From RUG14300 sp964391805 (GTDB lineage: Bacteria; Bacillota; Clostridia; Christensenellales; CAG-1252), in the NCBI GenBank assembly GCA_964391805.1, contig CAYMNK010000015.1:1-35095 (forward strand): a stretch of 35,095 nucleotides of DNA, written 5' to 3'. The notes under the pieces were generated by a model. That model was not told where the DNA came from. It searched no databases and was given only the letters and a program-made list of their open reading frames with translations. Positions 16,345 to 25,800 of the stretch are shown piece after piece (within the stretch, counting starts at the first letter, position 1; every line of letters starts with the position of its first letter). The position numbers were made by a program, and so were the translations under genes.

Positions 16345-16837
16345 TTTTCGCACCTCCGTTTATTATTATGTCTTGCAATGCACCGAAAGGATTTCGCTCC
16401 CCTATCGGCTTTTCTTTACACTTACATTGGGTTTTATTTAGATCCACGCCGCATCTAAGGCAAACACCTTTACAATCGGGTTTACATAGTACATGTCTCG
16501 GCTGAGACAATACTATACAATCCTCTACAAAGCGATCTAAATCATAACCGTTCCTTATCCTATCGAATTCGGGATCGGCTTCGGTAAATAACTCGTCTAT
16601 CGTCATCGAACACTCGGCTTCGGTAGATACCCCGCAAAGGTCACATCTCGAACGCACCTTACCGTTAACGGTAACGGACGCATTTAAGCCTCCATCTACT
16701 CGATTACATTCAACGGTGCAGGTAAATTCACCGATAGGCTCATCGTCAAGCAAACTACTAAGAAGTTCACTATCGTCCACCACCTTGGTGACAGTCAAAC
16801 ACTCGTCAAACGGTACTGACGTTAGGTCAATAAACAT
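16325..16837 (-). CDS. yceD: YceD family protein (DUF177), 23S rRNA accumulation protein
   Basis: A 170-residue DUF177 protein. In E. coli, YceD affects 23S rRNA accumulation, and the family almost always sits just before rpmF, as here. The central GKVRSRCDLCGVSTEAECSM is the conserved core with a CxxC pair. The C-terminus adds a cysteine-rich segment (CKPDCKGVCLRCGVDLNKTQCKC) that probably binds zinc, as in many Gram-positive members. GGGAGGT precedes the ATG by a few bases. The last seven codons overlap rpmF. Confidence 0.9.
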   Translation of the reverse strand: MFIDLTSVPFDECLTVTKVVDDSELLSSLLDDEPIGEFTCTVECNRVDGGLNASVTVNGKVRSRCDLCGVSTEAECSMTIDELFTEADPEFDRIRNGYDLDRFVEDCIVLSQPRHVLCKPDCKGVCLRCGVDLNKTQCKCKEKPIGERNPFGALQDIIINGGAKNGSTKM

Positions 16838-16871
16838 AAAACCTCCCGTACTCCAAAAAGGATACTATAGA

Positions 16872-16900
16872 ATTATATAGGATAAATAATCTATTGTCAA
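16872..16900 (-). promoter_or_regulatory. Perfect-consensus promoter for yceD-rpmF
   Basis: On the minus strand TTGACA (16895-16900), 17 bases, TATAAT (16872-16877). Start near 16865, leader about 28 bases. This fits the high demand for L32. Confidence 0.85.
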
Positions 16901-16948
16901 AGATTTTTGGGTATAATTCCTTAAAAAATCTTCAAAAAATTTTATTTT

Positions 16949-18136
16949 TTACTTTACAAAAGCATATGTATCCCTTGCGATAACCAATTCTTCGTTGGTG
17001 GGGATTACGTAGACTTTAACCTTGCTTTCCGGCGTGGATATGAGACCGATTTTGCCTCTTAATCCGTTATTTGCTTCCTTATCGAGAACGATGCCGAGAT
17101 AATCCATATTATCAAGAATCATTTCTCTTGTGGTGTCGCTGTTTTCGCCTATACCGCCTGTCATAACTAAGCAGTCACAACCGTTAAGGGCTGCTACGTA
17201 GGAACCGATATATTTCTTGACTCTATACGCAAACATATCGAGAGCAAGTCTTGCATTGTCGTCACCGCTATCTTTGAGTGCCGTACAAGAACGCATATCG
17301 GACGATCCGCAAATTCCCTTCAGACCGCTCTGTTTATTGAGATATTTATTGACGAACTCGTCGACGTCGGTATATCCTCTTGTCTTCATAATAGTGCCTA
17401 TAACAGATGGATCTATGTCACCCGTTCTTGTACCCATTACCAAGCCTTCCAAAGGTGTATATCCCATAGATGTGTCTACGCACTTACCGTCTTTAACTGC
17501 GGAAAGGCTTGCACCGTTACCTAAGTGACAGGTTATAATCTTACAATCCTTACTTCCCATTAATTCGGAAGCGATAGCGGAAACATACTTATGAGATGTT
17601 CCGTGGAAGCCGTATTTACGAATCTTCAATTCCTTATAATCGGCATCGGGTAAAGCATAGCGATATGCATAATCGGGCATTGTTTGATGAAACGAAGTAT
17701 CGAATACTGCTACTTGAGGTTTACCGAGTAAATCTCTCATAATCTCCATACAGAGAATATTTGCAGGCATATGTAAAGGTCCTAAAGGCTCGTTTTTGTG
17801 GCACTTAGCCAAAACATCTTCGTCAACAAGTACCGATCTATCGAAATCCTCACCACCGTGAAGAACTCTGTGACCGACTGCACCGATTTCGTCAAGCGAA
17901 GACAATACGCCGTATTCTTTACCGACTAAGGTATCGAGTAAGAACATCAAAGCTTCCTTATGAGTGGGCATTGCATGAGGAATTTCGGTCTTTTTACCGT
18001 CTTTTTGATAGTTCAAAAACGAATCGGTATCGGCAATACGCTCGCAAACGCCCTTACAAAGAACGGATTCATCCGTCATATCGATAATTTGGAATTTTAA
18101 TGAAGAACTACCTGCATTGATAACTAATATTTTCAT
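16949..18136 (-). CDS. ackA: Acetate kinase
   Basis: AckA converts acetyl-phosphate and ADP to acetate and ATP, the energy-yielding step of fermentative acetate formation. The 395-residue protein has the full ASKHA-fold set: N7 in VINAGSSSLKF, R90 in GHRVLHGGE, D146 in FDTSFHQTMP, H178 in RKYGFHGTSH, HLGNGAS (204-210), GTRTGDIDP (235-243) and GGIGENS. The C-terminal PTNEELVIARDT is the usual end. It follows pta by twelve bases with a GAGGTG ribosome-binding site, so the pair is one operon. Confidence 0.97.
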   Translation of the reverse strand: MKILVINAGSSSLKFQIIDMTDESVLCKGVCERIADTDSFLNYQKDGKKTEIPHAMPTHKEALMFLLDTLVGKEYGVLSSLDEIGAVGHRVLHGGEDFDRSVLVDEDVLAKCHKNEPLGPLHMPANILCMEIMRDLLGKPQVAVFDTSFHQTMPDYAYRYALPDADYKELKIRKYGFHGTSHKYVSAIASELMGSKDCKIITCHLGNGASLSAVKDGKCVDTSMGYTPLEGLVMGTRTGDIDPSVIGTIMKTRGYTDVDEFVNKYLNKQSGLKGICGSSDMRSCTALKDSGDDNARLALDMFAYRVKKYIGSYVAALNGCDCLVMTGGIGENSDTTREMILDNMDYLGIVLDKEANNGLRGKIGLISTPESKVKVYVIPTNEELVIARDTYAFVK

Positions 18137-18148
18137 ATTTCACCTCGA

Positions 18149-19147
18149 TTATAGCGATGCGGATTGAAGCACGGTGATAGCGACTACGTCTACTACGTCC
18201 TCGGATGAGCAACCTCTCGAAAGGTCGTTAACTGCGCCAGCGAAACCTTGACAAATAGGACCTACAGCTTCGGCATGACCAAATCTTTGAGCAATCTTAT
18301 ATCCGATATTTCCAGCCTCTAATGAGGGAAATACCAATACGTTAGCGTGTCCGGCAACCGAACTTCCCTTAGCCTTCAATTCACCTACTTCGGGAACAAT
18401 TGCTGCATCAAGTTGTAATTCACCGTCAAGATGTAATTCGGGATGATTTTCCTTAACCATTGCAGTGGCAAGTTGAACTTTTTCAACTTCGGGACCTTTA
18501 GCAGAACCCTTGGTTGAGAACGAAAGCATTGCAACTCTCGGATCGATTCCTGCAAGAACTCTTGCACTTTCGGCAGTGGATACTGCGATATCGGCAAGTT
18601 GTTCGGACGTAGGATTGATATTAACGGCACAGTCGCCGAATACCAAAACGCCATTGTCTCCATATTGTTTACTTTCGGGGAATACCATGATAAAGCAGCT
18701 ACTAACAGTTTTAACACCCTTAGCTGTCTTGATGATTTGCAATGCAGGACGCAAAACTTCGCTCGTAGCGGTAACAGAACCGCCTACCAAACCGTCGGCA
18801 TCCCCTGCCTTAACCATAAGACAACCGTAGTATAGAGGTTTCTCAACAAGTTTATGAGCATCCTCGATAGTCAAGCCCTTTGCTTTACGAAGTTCGTATA
18901 ATAATTCGGCATATTCTTCCTTCTTGGGATAATTTTTGTAATCAACAAAGGTCAATCCGCTTAAATCACATTCGGGACATGCTTTTTGAGCAACTTCGGC
19001 ATTACCTAAAAGGGTAATTTGTGCGATTCCTAACTCTTTAATTTTGAGTGCAGCTTTGATTATTCTGGCTTCCTCACCCTCCGCAAGCACGATATGCTTA
19101 TTAAGCGCGGCGGCCTTAGCGCGAATGCTATTCATTAACTCTGACAT
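18149..19147 (-). CDS. pta: Phosphate acetyltransferase
   Basis: Pta exchanges CoA for phosphate on acetyl-CoA to give acetyl-phosphate for AckA. The 332-residue protein is the short form: only the PTA_PTB catalytic domain, without the N-terminal P-loop/DRTGG regulatory regions of E. coli Pta. Family blocks include HIVLAEGEEARIIKAA, DGLVGGSVTATSEVLRPALQII, FGDCAVNINPTSEQLADIA, MLSFSTKGSAKGPEVEKV, GELQLDAAIVPEVG, SVAGHANVLVFPSLEAGNIGYK and VGPICQGFAGAVNDLSRGCS. GGAGGT precedes the ATG. It is transcribed divergently from tmcAL. Confidence 0.97.
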   Translation of the reverse strand: MSELMNSIRAKAAALNKHIVLAEGEEARIIKAALKIKELGIAQITLLGNAEVAQKACPECDLSGLTFVDYKNYPKKEEYAELLYELRKAKGLTIEDAHKLVEKPLYYGCLMVKAGDADGLVGGSVTATSEVLRPALQIIKTAKGVKTVSSCFIMVFPESKQYGDNGVLVFGDCAVNINPTSEQLADIAVSTAESARVLAGIDPRVAMLSFSTKGSAKGPEVEKVQLATAMVKENHPELHLDGELQLDAAIVPEVGELKAKGSSVAGHANVLVFPSLEAGNIGYKIAQRFGHAEAVGPICQGFAGAVNDLSRGCSSEDVVDVVAITVLQSASL

Positions 19148-19196
19148 CTTAATACCTCCAAAAGTATATGAAAAATCATTAATTTCAATAAAACTA

Positions 19197-19225
19197 TTGA
19201 AAATCTTATTAAATTATAATATAAT
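19197..19225 (+). promoter_or_regulatory. Promoter for tmcAL
   Basis: TTGAAA (19197-19202), 17 bases, TATAAT (19220-19225) on the plus strand, with a start near 19232 and a 37-base leader. The pta -10 box lies inside this promoter's spacer, so RNA polymerase can occupy only one of the two at a time. Confidence 0.68.
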
Positions 19226-19241
19226 AAATTCATATTGTAAA
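19213..19241 (-). promoter_or_regulatory. Promoter for pta-ackA
   Basis: On the minus strand TTTACA (19236-19241), 17 bases, TATAAT (19213-19218). The start near 19206 leaves a leader of about 59 bases. It interlocks with the tmcAL promoter on the other strand. Confidence 0.72.
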
Positions 19242-19268
19242 GAAAAAAATGTTTTTTGGTGAAAATAA

Positions 19269-20435
19269 ATGAAATTTACAGTCATAATTGCCGAATATAA
19301 TCCGTTACACAACGGCCATATCTATCATCTGAAAAAAGCTCGTGAATTGGGTAATCCTATTATCGTCCTTATGAGCGGTGCTTTTGTTCAACGCGGTGAA
19401 CCTGCTATTTTGGATAAATACAAGCGAGCCGAATTAGCTATTCATCACGGTGCGGACGCAGTTTTTGAAATTCCGTCGCCCTTTTCATTCGCCCCCGCCG
19501 ACAAATACGCATACGGCGCTTTTAGAATGCTCGAATATATTGACGGAGAAATTACACTCAGTTTTGGTTCGGAAAGCGGTGATATCGACGCAATTTACCG
19601 TACCGCCAAAATTCTATTGGAAGAACCTATTGAGTTTAAAACCGTACTGAGAAGAAGCTTAGACGAAGGATACAGCCACGCTAAAGCAAGACAAAAAGCA
19701 CTCGAAAACTATGCAAAAGTCCATAACGTTGAAGTTATAGATATTACTGCACCAAATAACATATTAGCTCTCGAATACACCAAATTAAACATTCTTTCGG
19801 GCAACAAATACACCCTCGTCACCCATAAGCGTATCGGCGATTATAAAGATGACGAAGCTATGGGTGAATATATGTCCGCTTCGGCTATTAGGGATAAATG
19901 CCCTCAATGGAATGAAATTAGTCCATATATTCCCGAAGATACGTTAGAAATGCTCAAACAAAGACAACCGAGAGACAATATTAGTCCCTTCCAATATAAA
20001 ATCATAAAATCGAGCGAAGACGAACTTAAAAACATCTTCGATGTCGGCGAAGGCTTCGAAAACCGTATTAAAAAGCTATACAGAAACGCATTAGACTATG
20101 ACGATTTGGTCGACGAATTAATTTGCGGACGATTTTCGAGATCGAGAGTGCAAAGAATATTGACTAATATTTTATTGAACGTGACAAAAGACGGGTTTCA
20201 ACAATGCATGCTCGAACCGCCCCTATTCCATATATTAGGACTTAGCACAAAAAGTAGATATATTATGGGCAAAATCAAGTCAAGAGTTTATATTTCACAA
20301 AACGAATTAAGAAGTAAAAATATCCGTCTTTTACAAGCCGAATATATGGTATTATCTCAAGACGTGTATTCGTTGTTTAATAGCGATAGCTTATGTAGAG
20401 TACGCATCGTCAGTCCGATAGAAGATATCGAATAA
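19269..20435 (+). CDS. tmcAL: tRNA(Met) cytidine acetate ligase (TmcAL)
   Basis: TmcAL (formerly YlbM, DUF795) uses acetate and ATP to acetylate C34 of elongator tRNA-Met, giving ac4C. The 388-residue protein opens with the nucleotidyltransferase-like FTVIIAEYNPLHNGHIYHL, containing HNGH (14-17). LMSGAFVQRGEPAILDKYKRAELA and a later EYMSASAIR (ISxTxIR-like phosphate-binding motif) are also present. ATG 19269 has GGTGA about seven bases upstream. It is the only clear protein gene on the plus strand here and lies back to back with pta-ackA, whose product, acetate, is its substrate; that link is suggestive only. Confidence 0.92.
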   Translation: MKFTVIIAEYNPLHNGHIYHLKKARELGNPIIVLMSGAFVQRGEPAILDKYKRAELAIHHGADAVFEIPSPFSFAPADKYAYGAFRMLEYIDGEITLSFGSESGDIDAIYRTAKILLEEPIEFKTVLRRSLDEGYSHAKARQKALENYAKVHNVEVIDITAPNNILALEYTKLNILSGNKYTLVTHKRIGDYKDDEAMGEYMSASAIRDKCPQWNEISPYIPEDTLEMLKQRQPRDNISPFQYKIIKSSEDELKNIFDVGEGFENRIKKLYRNALDYDDLVDELICGRFSRSRVQRILTNILLNVTKDGFQQCMLEPPLFHILGLSTKSRYIMGKIKSRVYISQNELRSKNIRLLQAEYMVLSQDVYSLFNSDSLCRVRIVSPIEDIE

Positions 20436-20466
20436 AAAGCACGTCATCGCACGTGCTTCTTTTTTT
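20436..20466. terminator. Bidirectional terminator between tmcAL and the HipA-like gene
   Basis: Stem AAGCACGT (20437-20444) and ACGTGCTT (20451-20458) with a six-base loop. It has a T-rich tract on the plus side (20460-20466) and AAAAA on the other side, which becomes T5 for minus-strand transcripts. The plus-strand T-tract overlaps the stop codon of the convergent gene. Confidence 0.9.
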
Positions 20467-21598
20467 ACATTGATAATAAGTACTGAATGCGTCGTTGGAT
20501 ATAACCTTCGATTATTCTTAGGCGTTTACGCGATAGATTATATCGAGAATGCGGAATGAATTTGAAATTTATTAATCTTCTCAATTGAGCTCTTTGCCTA
20601 TCCGAAATGAATGCTTGTACAATCTCGTCAAACGAAACCATATCATAAGCCGGGTATCTTGTCTTGGCATATGCATCGATATTCACAAAATCATCATCCA
20701 TTGCATAATTAAAGAGAGATAATCCATTGTCAAAAATAGGAGCAAATTTTATCGGCTTATTAGTCAAGTTATCTACTAATAATCCATAATTACCGGCGTG
20801 TCGATCAGTGTTACAAATAAGGGCGTCGAATATCATCATATCTGCAAATGCGTTGTAGAATTCAGCACCTAATGACTTAAGATAATTAGCGGTATCTAAC
20901 AAATTACTACCCGGAACAAACTTATAGATAGGCACAAATGATTTATTTTTATCTGTAAACAATTCGCAAGTAGAACAAAGCGTACCTTTCCACATAGCTA
21001 AGTTATAATCAATATGATCAAGTCCCATTGCTTGGGCAATTAGTGAAGCATAATATTCCGAATAAGGTTCATTACCCGTATTCGCAGCACCTGATGTACC
21101 GCCCTTATATAGATAGATTTTTCCATTCAATCGTCGCCAACACTTCTTAAGCATCCCGTTAGTAGTATACTCGGGAGATGAAGTAAAACCGCTCTTGGTG
21201 TTACTACCATAACCTGTATATGCAATTAACGCCAACGTCCTCGTAAACTTATTATCAAATAAATTATAATCGGCAAATTCACCCTCAAAACCTTGTTCAA
21301 CAACCCAATAGCAATCATTCAAAGACAAGCCCTTACAAATATCGATTATCCCCATAATGTCGTTATGACTCAATCCGCTACGTGAAAGAATTTGATCGAC
21401 ATATTCACGATTTTTGGGTATCACCCTCGATCTTAACCATTTAGATAAACTATCCGAATCAGTATCTAATCCAATAGGTAGGAGATAGCGCTTTTCTTCA
21501 TTAACCCACACAATATCAAAAGATACCTTACCAAGCGTTTCTCTCTCGATAAGAAATCTCATCAACGGTGTGTCAAAATGTCTCAATTCATATATCAT
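20465..21598 (-). CDS. HipA-like kinase-fold protein, no HipB partner
   Basis: About 377 residues (numbering below includes an extra Met at 21601). The C-terminal half is a HipA/CtkA-type protein kinase fold. K166 (IYLYKGG) is the likely ATP lysine, E182 (SEYYAS) the helix-C glutamate, NTDRHAGNYG (264-273) the catalytic loop, and FDNG (290-293) the metal-binding DFG equivalent. All key residues are intact. The N-terminal half (LSKWLRSRVIPKNR, GLSLNDCYWV) is typical of stand-alone HipA-like proteins, not of E. coli HipA. HipA phosphorylates glutamyl-tRNA synthetase; the target here is unknown. No HTH antitoxin gene flanks it, and it has its own promoter. GGAG is best spaced for the second of two adjacent ATGs (21598). 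Confidence 0.83.
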   Translation of the reverse strand: MIYELRHFDTPLMRFLIERETLGKVSFDIVWVNEEKRYLLPIGLDTDSDSLSKWLRSRVIPKNREYVDQILSRSGLSHNDIMGIIDICKGLSLNDCYWVVEQGFEGEFADYNLFDNKFTRTLALIAYTGYGSNTKSGFTSSPEYTTNGMLKKCWRRLNGKIYLYKGGTSGAANTGNEPYSEYYASLIAQAMGLDHIDYNLAMWKGTLCSTCELFTDKNKSFVPIYKFVPGSNLLDTANYLKSLGAEFYNAFADMMIFDALICNTDRHAGNYGLLVDNLTNKPIKFAPIFDNGLSLFNYAMDDDFVNIDAYAKTRYPAYDMVSFDEIVQAFISDRQRAQLRRLINFKFIPHSRYNLSRKRLRIIEGYIQRRIQYLLSM

Positions 21599-21673
21599 CA
21601 TTGTCTCCTACCTCTACTCTATCCACACAAGCCAGCCGCCGCGCAAATAGAATAACAAATACCTAACACACCT

Positions 21674-21702
21674 ATTATATCATTTTGACAATTAGTTTAC
21701 AA
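21674..21702 (-). promoter_or_regulatory. Promoter for the HipA-like gene
   Basis: On the minus strand TTGTAA (21697-21702), 17 bases, TATAAT (21674-21679). The start near 21667 gives a ~65-base leader containing an unusually GC-rich patch (21631-21643) before the GGAG site. Confidence 0.7.
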
Positions 21703-21787
21703 GTACTTTTATGATTTTAGTTAATTTGGTATCTAAACTCAATTCTATTTTTTAATTACAAGGAAATAGAAAATAATACTTATTTGC

Positions 21788-22795
21788 TCAATCTTCATTT
21801 ATTATTCCAAATTGCAAACATTTCTCCTTTGATTTTTGCAAGTAAGAAATAACATCGTCTTCACTCATAAATATTTTTGTCATATTACTAAAAAAACACT
21901 TGTCCGCAGTTGCATAAAAACTACAATTATGTCTTATACTACGATCAAAATTAATAAAATCCACCAAATCATTCAATTTTACTTTTCTATAACTATTTAT
22001 TATCAAATCAATTTGATTCTTTAAAAACAAAGCTTGATTCTTTTCAATTTTAACCTCTCCTATAAACCGATTGATATCTATAGTTGATTTCTTGTTTATA
22101 ATCTTAATAAGATTGACATATGAACCTTTATTGTTCCATGTTTTTAGTCTATCCAACAAATTATCATAATTTGATTTGTCATCATTAGAATAAAGGAAGG
22201 CTACGACTTGTAAAATAATACTTTTAAATAAACCATCAATAATACTTTCTATCTTTTTATGTTTCTTTAATAAAGAATTAAGTATTTCATTTTTACAAAA
22301 TGCCTTATAATAAACAAATATTTCTTCAGTTTGAATATTAATCACCAATTCACAATAGTTATTAGGGTTTACCTTTTCATCTTTCTCATGCATTTTCCAA
22401 GCCAAACAAATGGCGACAAATCTTAACAATTCAGCAAGCTCCGTAGATAAAGATTCTGAAAATCTATTGTATAATATTTCTTTTATTTTTTCATAGTTTT
22501 CATTCTTATCTAATTTAAAAAACAACTCTTTTAATTCATCGTCAGTAAATGATAATCCTACATGTTTACTTTTAATAAATTCTGAGAAACGAACAAATTC
22601 ATCATTGCTTTCTTCTCTTTTATTATCAAAAAAAACAAATAATTCATACATCGTTAAATCAGATATTTTATATGAATATCCAATAGCATCCATCTTTTCA
22701 AAAACACTATAGAATCTTTTTTGTTCATCCTTTGTACCATATAAATAATACCTAATTAAGCTAGTATCCAACAACACATTATTATTTGAAATCAT
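21788..22795 (-). CDS. PIN-like domain protein with long helical insertion, unknown function
   Basis: About 335 residues. The N-terminus NNNVLLDTSLIRYYLYG looks like the first PIN-domain strand with its aspartate (D10). SDLTMYELFVFF offers a second acidic residue (E51). The C-terminal FYATADKCFF (D298, preceded by D284 in INFDRSIRH) resembles the 'TADxxF' strand that carries late PIN acids. Between them lie ~220 mostly helical, lysine-rich residues without recognised motifs. If the fold is right it would be a metal-dependent RNase or flap-type nuclease. It follows the restriction gene by 52 bases on the same strand, suggesting one operon. I chose ATG 22795; a TTG at 22837 would extend it by 14 residues, and neither has an ideal ribosome-binding site. 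The gene is markedly more AT-rich than its neighbours. Confidence 0.55.
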   Translation of the reverse strand: MISNNNVLLDTSLIRYYLYGTKDEQKRFYSVFEKMDAIGYSYKISDLTMYELFVFFDNKREESNDEFVRFSEFIKSKHVGLSFTDDELKELFFKLDKNENYEKIKEILYNRFSESLSTELAELLRFVAICLAWKMHEKDEKVNPNNYCELVINIQTEEIFVYYKAFCKNEILNSLLKKHKKIESIIDGLFKSIILQVVAFLYSNDDKSNYDNLLDRLKTWNNKGSYVNLIKIINKKSTIDINRFIGEVKIEKNQALFLKNQIDLIINSYRKVKLNDLVDFINFDRSIRHNCSFYATADKCFFSNMTKIFMSEDDVISYLQKSKEKCLQFGIINED

Positions 22796-22847
22796 ACCTA
22801 ATATTAATTTCCTTATATTAAGACAAATACCTATCAAGATTCATGGA

Positions 22848-25800
22848 CTAATCCATAGGTTTAATCTTTGAATCGATGTATGAAATTTCACTCTTATCAA
22901 AATTGTATTTTATATAGAGTTGCTTGTCGATTTCACCAACTGACTTTGACCAATCAATATCTGAATAGTTTGTGAAATCTTGGACAGGTACAAATTGGTA
23001 TACATTTTGATACACGTTTTGGGAGACTTTTAAAATGCTAACTAAATATCTAAGAAATTTCGTTTTGAGATACTTTTGCAAATTCTCAGCCTCTATTTTT
23101 GTATCGAAGCACCCAATAGGAATCAATGAATCAGTACAGGCTTCATTAGGTTGTGCTATGTATGGCTTTCCAATAATTTTTGAATCCTTGGCAGGATCTC
23201 CGGCGGATTTTGATATAAAAACTTTATGTTTTTGGAAAACATCTGTACTTTTATTAACATTCTCAGCCGTTGTCCAACGTATTGTATCATTTTTACATTG
23301 CAATTTGACTGCTCCATTAAAATAATCAACAGTTGAAATACTATCTACAATATCAGGGCGACCTACAATTCCAAAAGCATTACGTCCTTTTGTTATCGTA
23401 GTAAGGGGAATGAATTCTTTTTTCTTTATTTTACTAATTATTTGATATTCAAAAATACTACTCAAAATTATATCTAGACCGTCTTCAAACAATGCCCTAT
23501 TTTGAGTGATCATTTTCCCATTTTTAATTTCATTAAACTGTACTAATCCAGTATATCGTTTTATTGTTAAAAAATAATTAACACCGCCCTTTATTGTTAC
23601 TTGATTAAAAACATCCGTAGCAATAGGATAGTTAAAAATCTTCGCAACATTGTTATGGTTAAACATAAATTCTCTTAATTTAATAAAAGATTTATCTTGA
23701 GCATCACCTTTAAACCATCTTGAAGGAGTAATCAACGAGCAGTAATTAGGATTTATTGTGATAGCTAACATTATAAAATTTGGGAATAATTGTCTTCCCA
23801 GTGAGATATTCCCAACATCTGAACTTATATTTTCTTGATATGGTGGATTGCCGACTACTGCGTCAAATTTCATTCTATCGCCTCCTATTTTCCATGTGTC
23901 CGGATTCGTCAATTTATTTGAAAGACGATTAATGTCTTTCATTCGTTCTTCGACCAATTTCGTTAGATATATCGCGTGGACAGGTTTATCCATATAACCT
24001 GAAAGTGTGCGGATTGTAATCATACGAGCCATTAGCGTTTTACATAAAACAAAGATATGCTTGTCCAAGGTGTCAAACCAAATTTTTTGTGCTTGCGCCA
24101 ATGTTAAATCTTTTTCTTTGCCCGAAACGTAAAGCATATAGAACGTATAGGCAAGATATAGAGGATACAAACCTGACTTGGAGTTCATTTCCAATACTTT
24201 AGCGTCGGGATTAAGAAATACATCGGCAGTAACGTCGCCATTATCTATAAGCCTTGGTTCTTCTAACTCCTGTTTATAATCGGCGTCGTAAAAATTATAT
24301 CCGCCAAGTGTGTTACCCATATGCATATTGACAACACGCCATGGCGTAAGAACCGTTTCCTTATCGGGATTTTTAAATTTAGATATTATCTCTATAAGTC
24401 GCTTTGCTCTATATGTAGGCATCAATTCGTCGGCAGCTTTTGCCATTTTTCTAATACGAAGCCCTGCACCAACTACAACGTCTTCATCATAAAATCTTAG
24501 AATATCAAGGAATAGATGCTTGTTTAAATCGTCAGGCATAAATTCACGCCAAGATTCGTCATCGACTATATTCACAAAATCTTTTAGGTGAATAATTTTT
24601 GTAATATCTGCATCGGAACCATAGAATAACAAAGGTAAACGAATCGAAACGGCACGTAAAAGATTGAATAGTTTTTTTTGTTCTTCTTTTTGTTTATCAA
24701 CAAGTTCATTTGCAATTTTTTCTTCTTCTGTGAGATCCTTTTTCGGCTTACGCTTTGCCTTTTCAGCCAACTTATACTGTTCCTCGGTTAAACCGTTGTC
24801 ATTAACAACTACTTCAGATTGCCGCTTTCCTTTCCTTCGTGGATCAAGAGCATCCGATAACTTACGAATAATCTCTGCATCAAACTCATTAAGTACCATT
24901 CCTGCATTAGGCAAGTAAATAGTATCATCTTCAAAACCGCTATTTATTGCCGACTCTACAGTTATATGTTTAATCTGTCGCATCATTTCGTCGACATCAT
25001 AACTATGCATAGCAGTTCCCTTGATTGATATAATTGGACAGAAATTTATAAACTCTCCTAATGCTTTTCTATTTTTTTCGTCATTTTTGTTTATGTTTTT
25101 TCTTGATTCATTGATACTCAAATTATGTACTTGTGCTACAACTGATAGCGTTCTATCGGGTGCAAAATCAAATACGTAACAGTTTCTTTTTTGTCTTCCG
25201 TTTATACAACCCGCGGATTGAACTCGGAAAATGGCTTGCATGTAGCGTGATGCTGCAGTCTTTACCGAACCACATAACATCAAAATTGCAGTCCACTCGG
25301 GAACCGTGACGCCTGTAGTTAATCTATCACACGATATGGTAATAGTCTTCGGAAAACTATCTATTGCACTGCGCACAAGATCTAATTCCTCACAATTGGC
25401 GGTGTCATCATCACCATTGCCTGCAACGTTTACAACCTTGTAATCTTTAAAATTCGGATGTATTTTAATTAAAGCACTCAATGCTTTAGCTTCTTTTACA
25501 CCGGGAACAAGCCAAAAAGTATGTACGAACATGTCTCTATATTCTTCCGATGAAAACGGATAATTACTATTAAGACTATCATGCGAAATAAGCGATAAAA
25601 AATTATATACTTCCTCTTCGTATACAAAATCACCTATAAACTTACCTTCGGGCATTTGTCTACAGTCGATATCTAAGTTGCCGGTCCAAGTGCGGAAAAA
25701 CTCTCTAAAATTAAATGCACATTCCTCGGTAACGAAAAGATATGATTTATAAATATCTTCAGACAAGTCAAATGTATATATATTCATTTTAGGAAGATCT

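Noticed and set aside
20465..22795. The HipA-like and PIN-like genes as a toxin-antitoxin pair
   Set aside because: They are about 190 bases apart with a separate promoter for the HipA-like gene, and the PIN-like protein has no HTH or antitoxin features.
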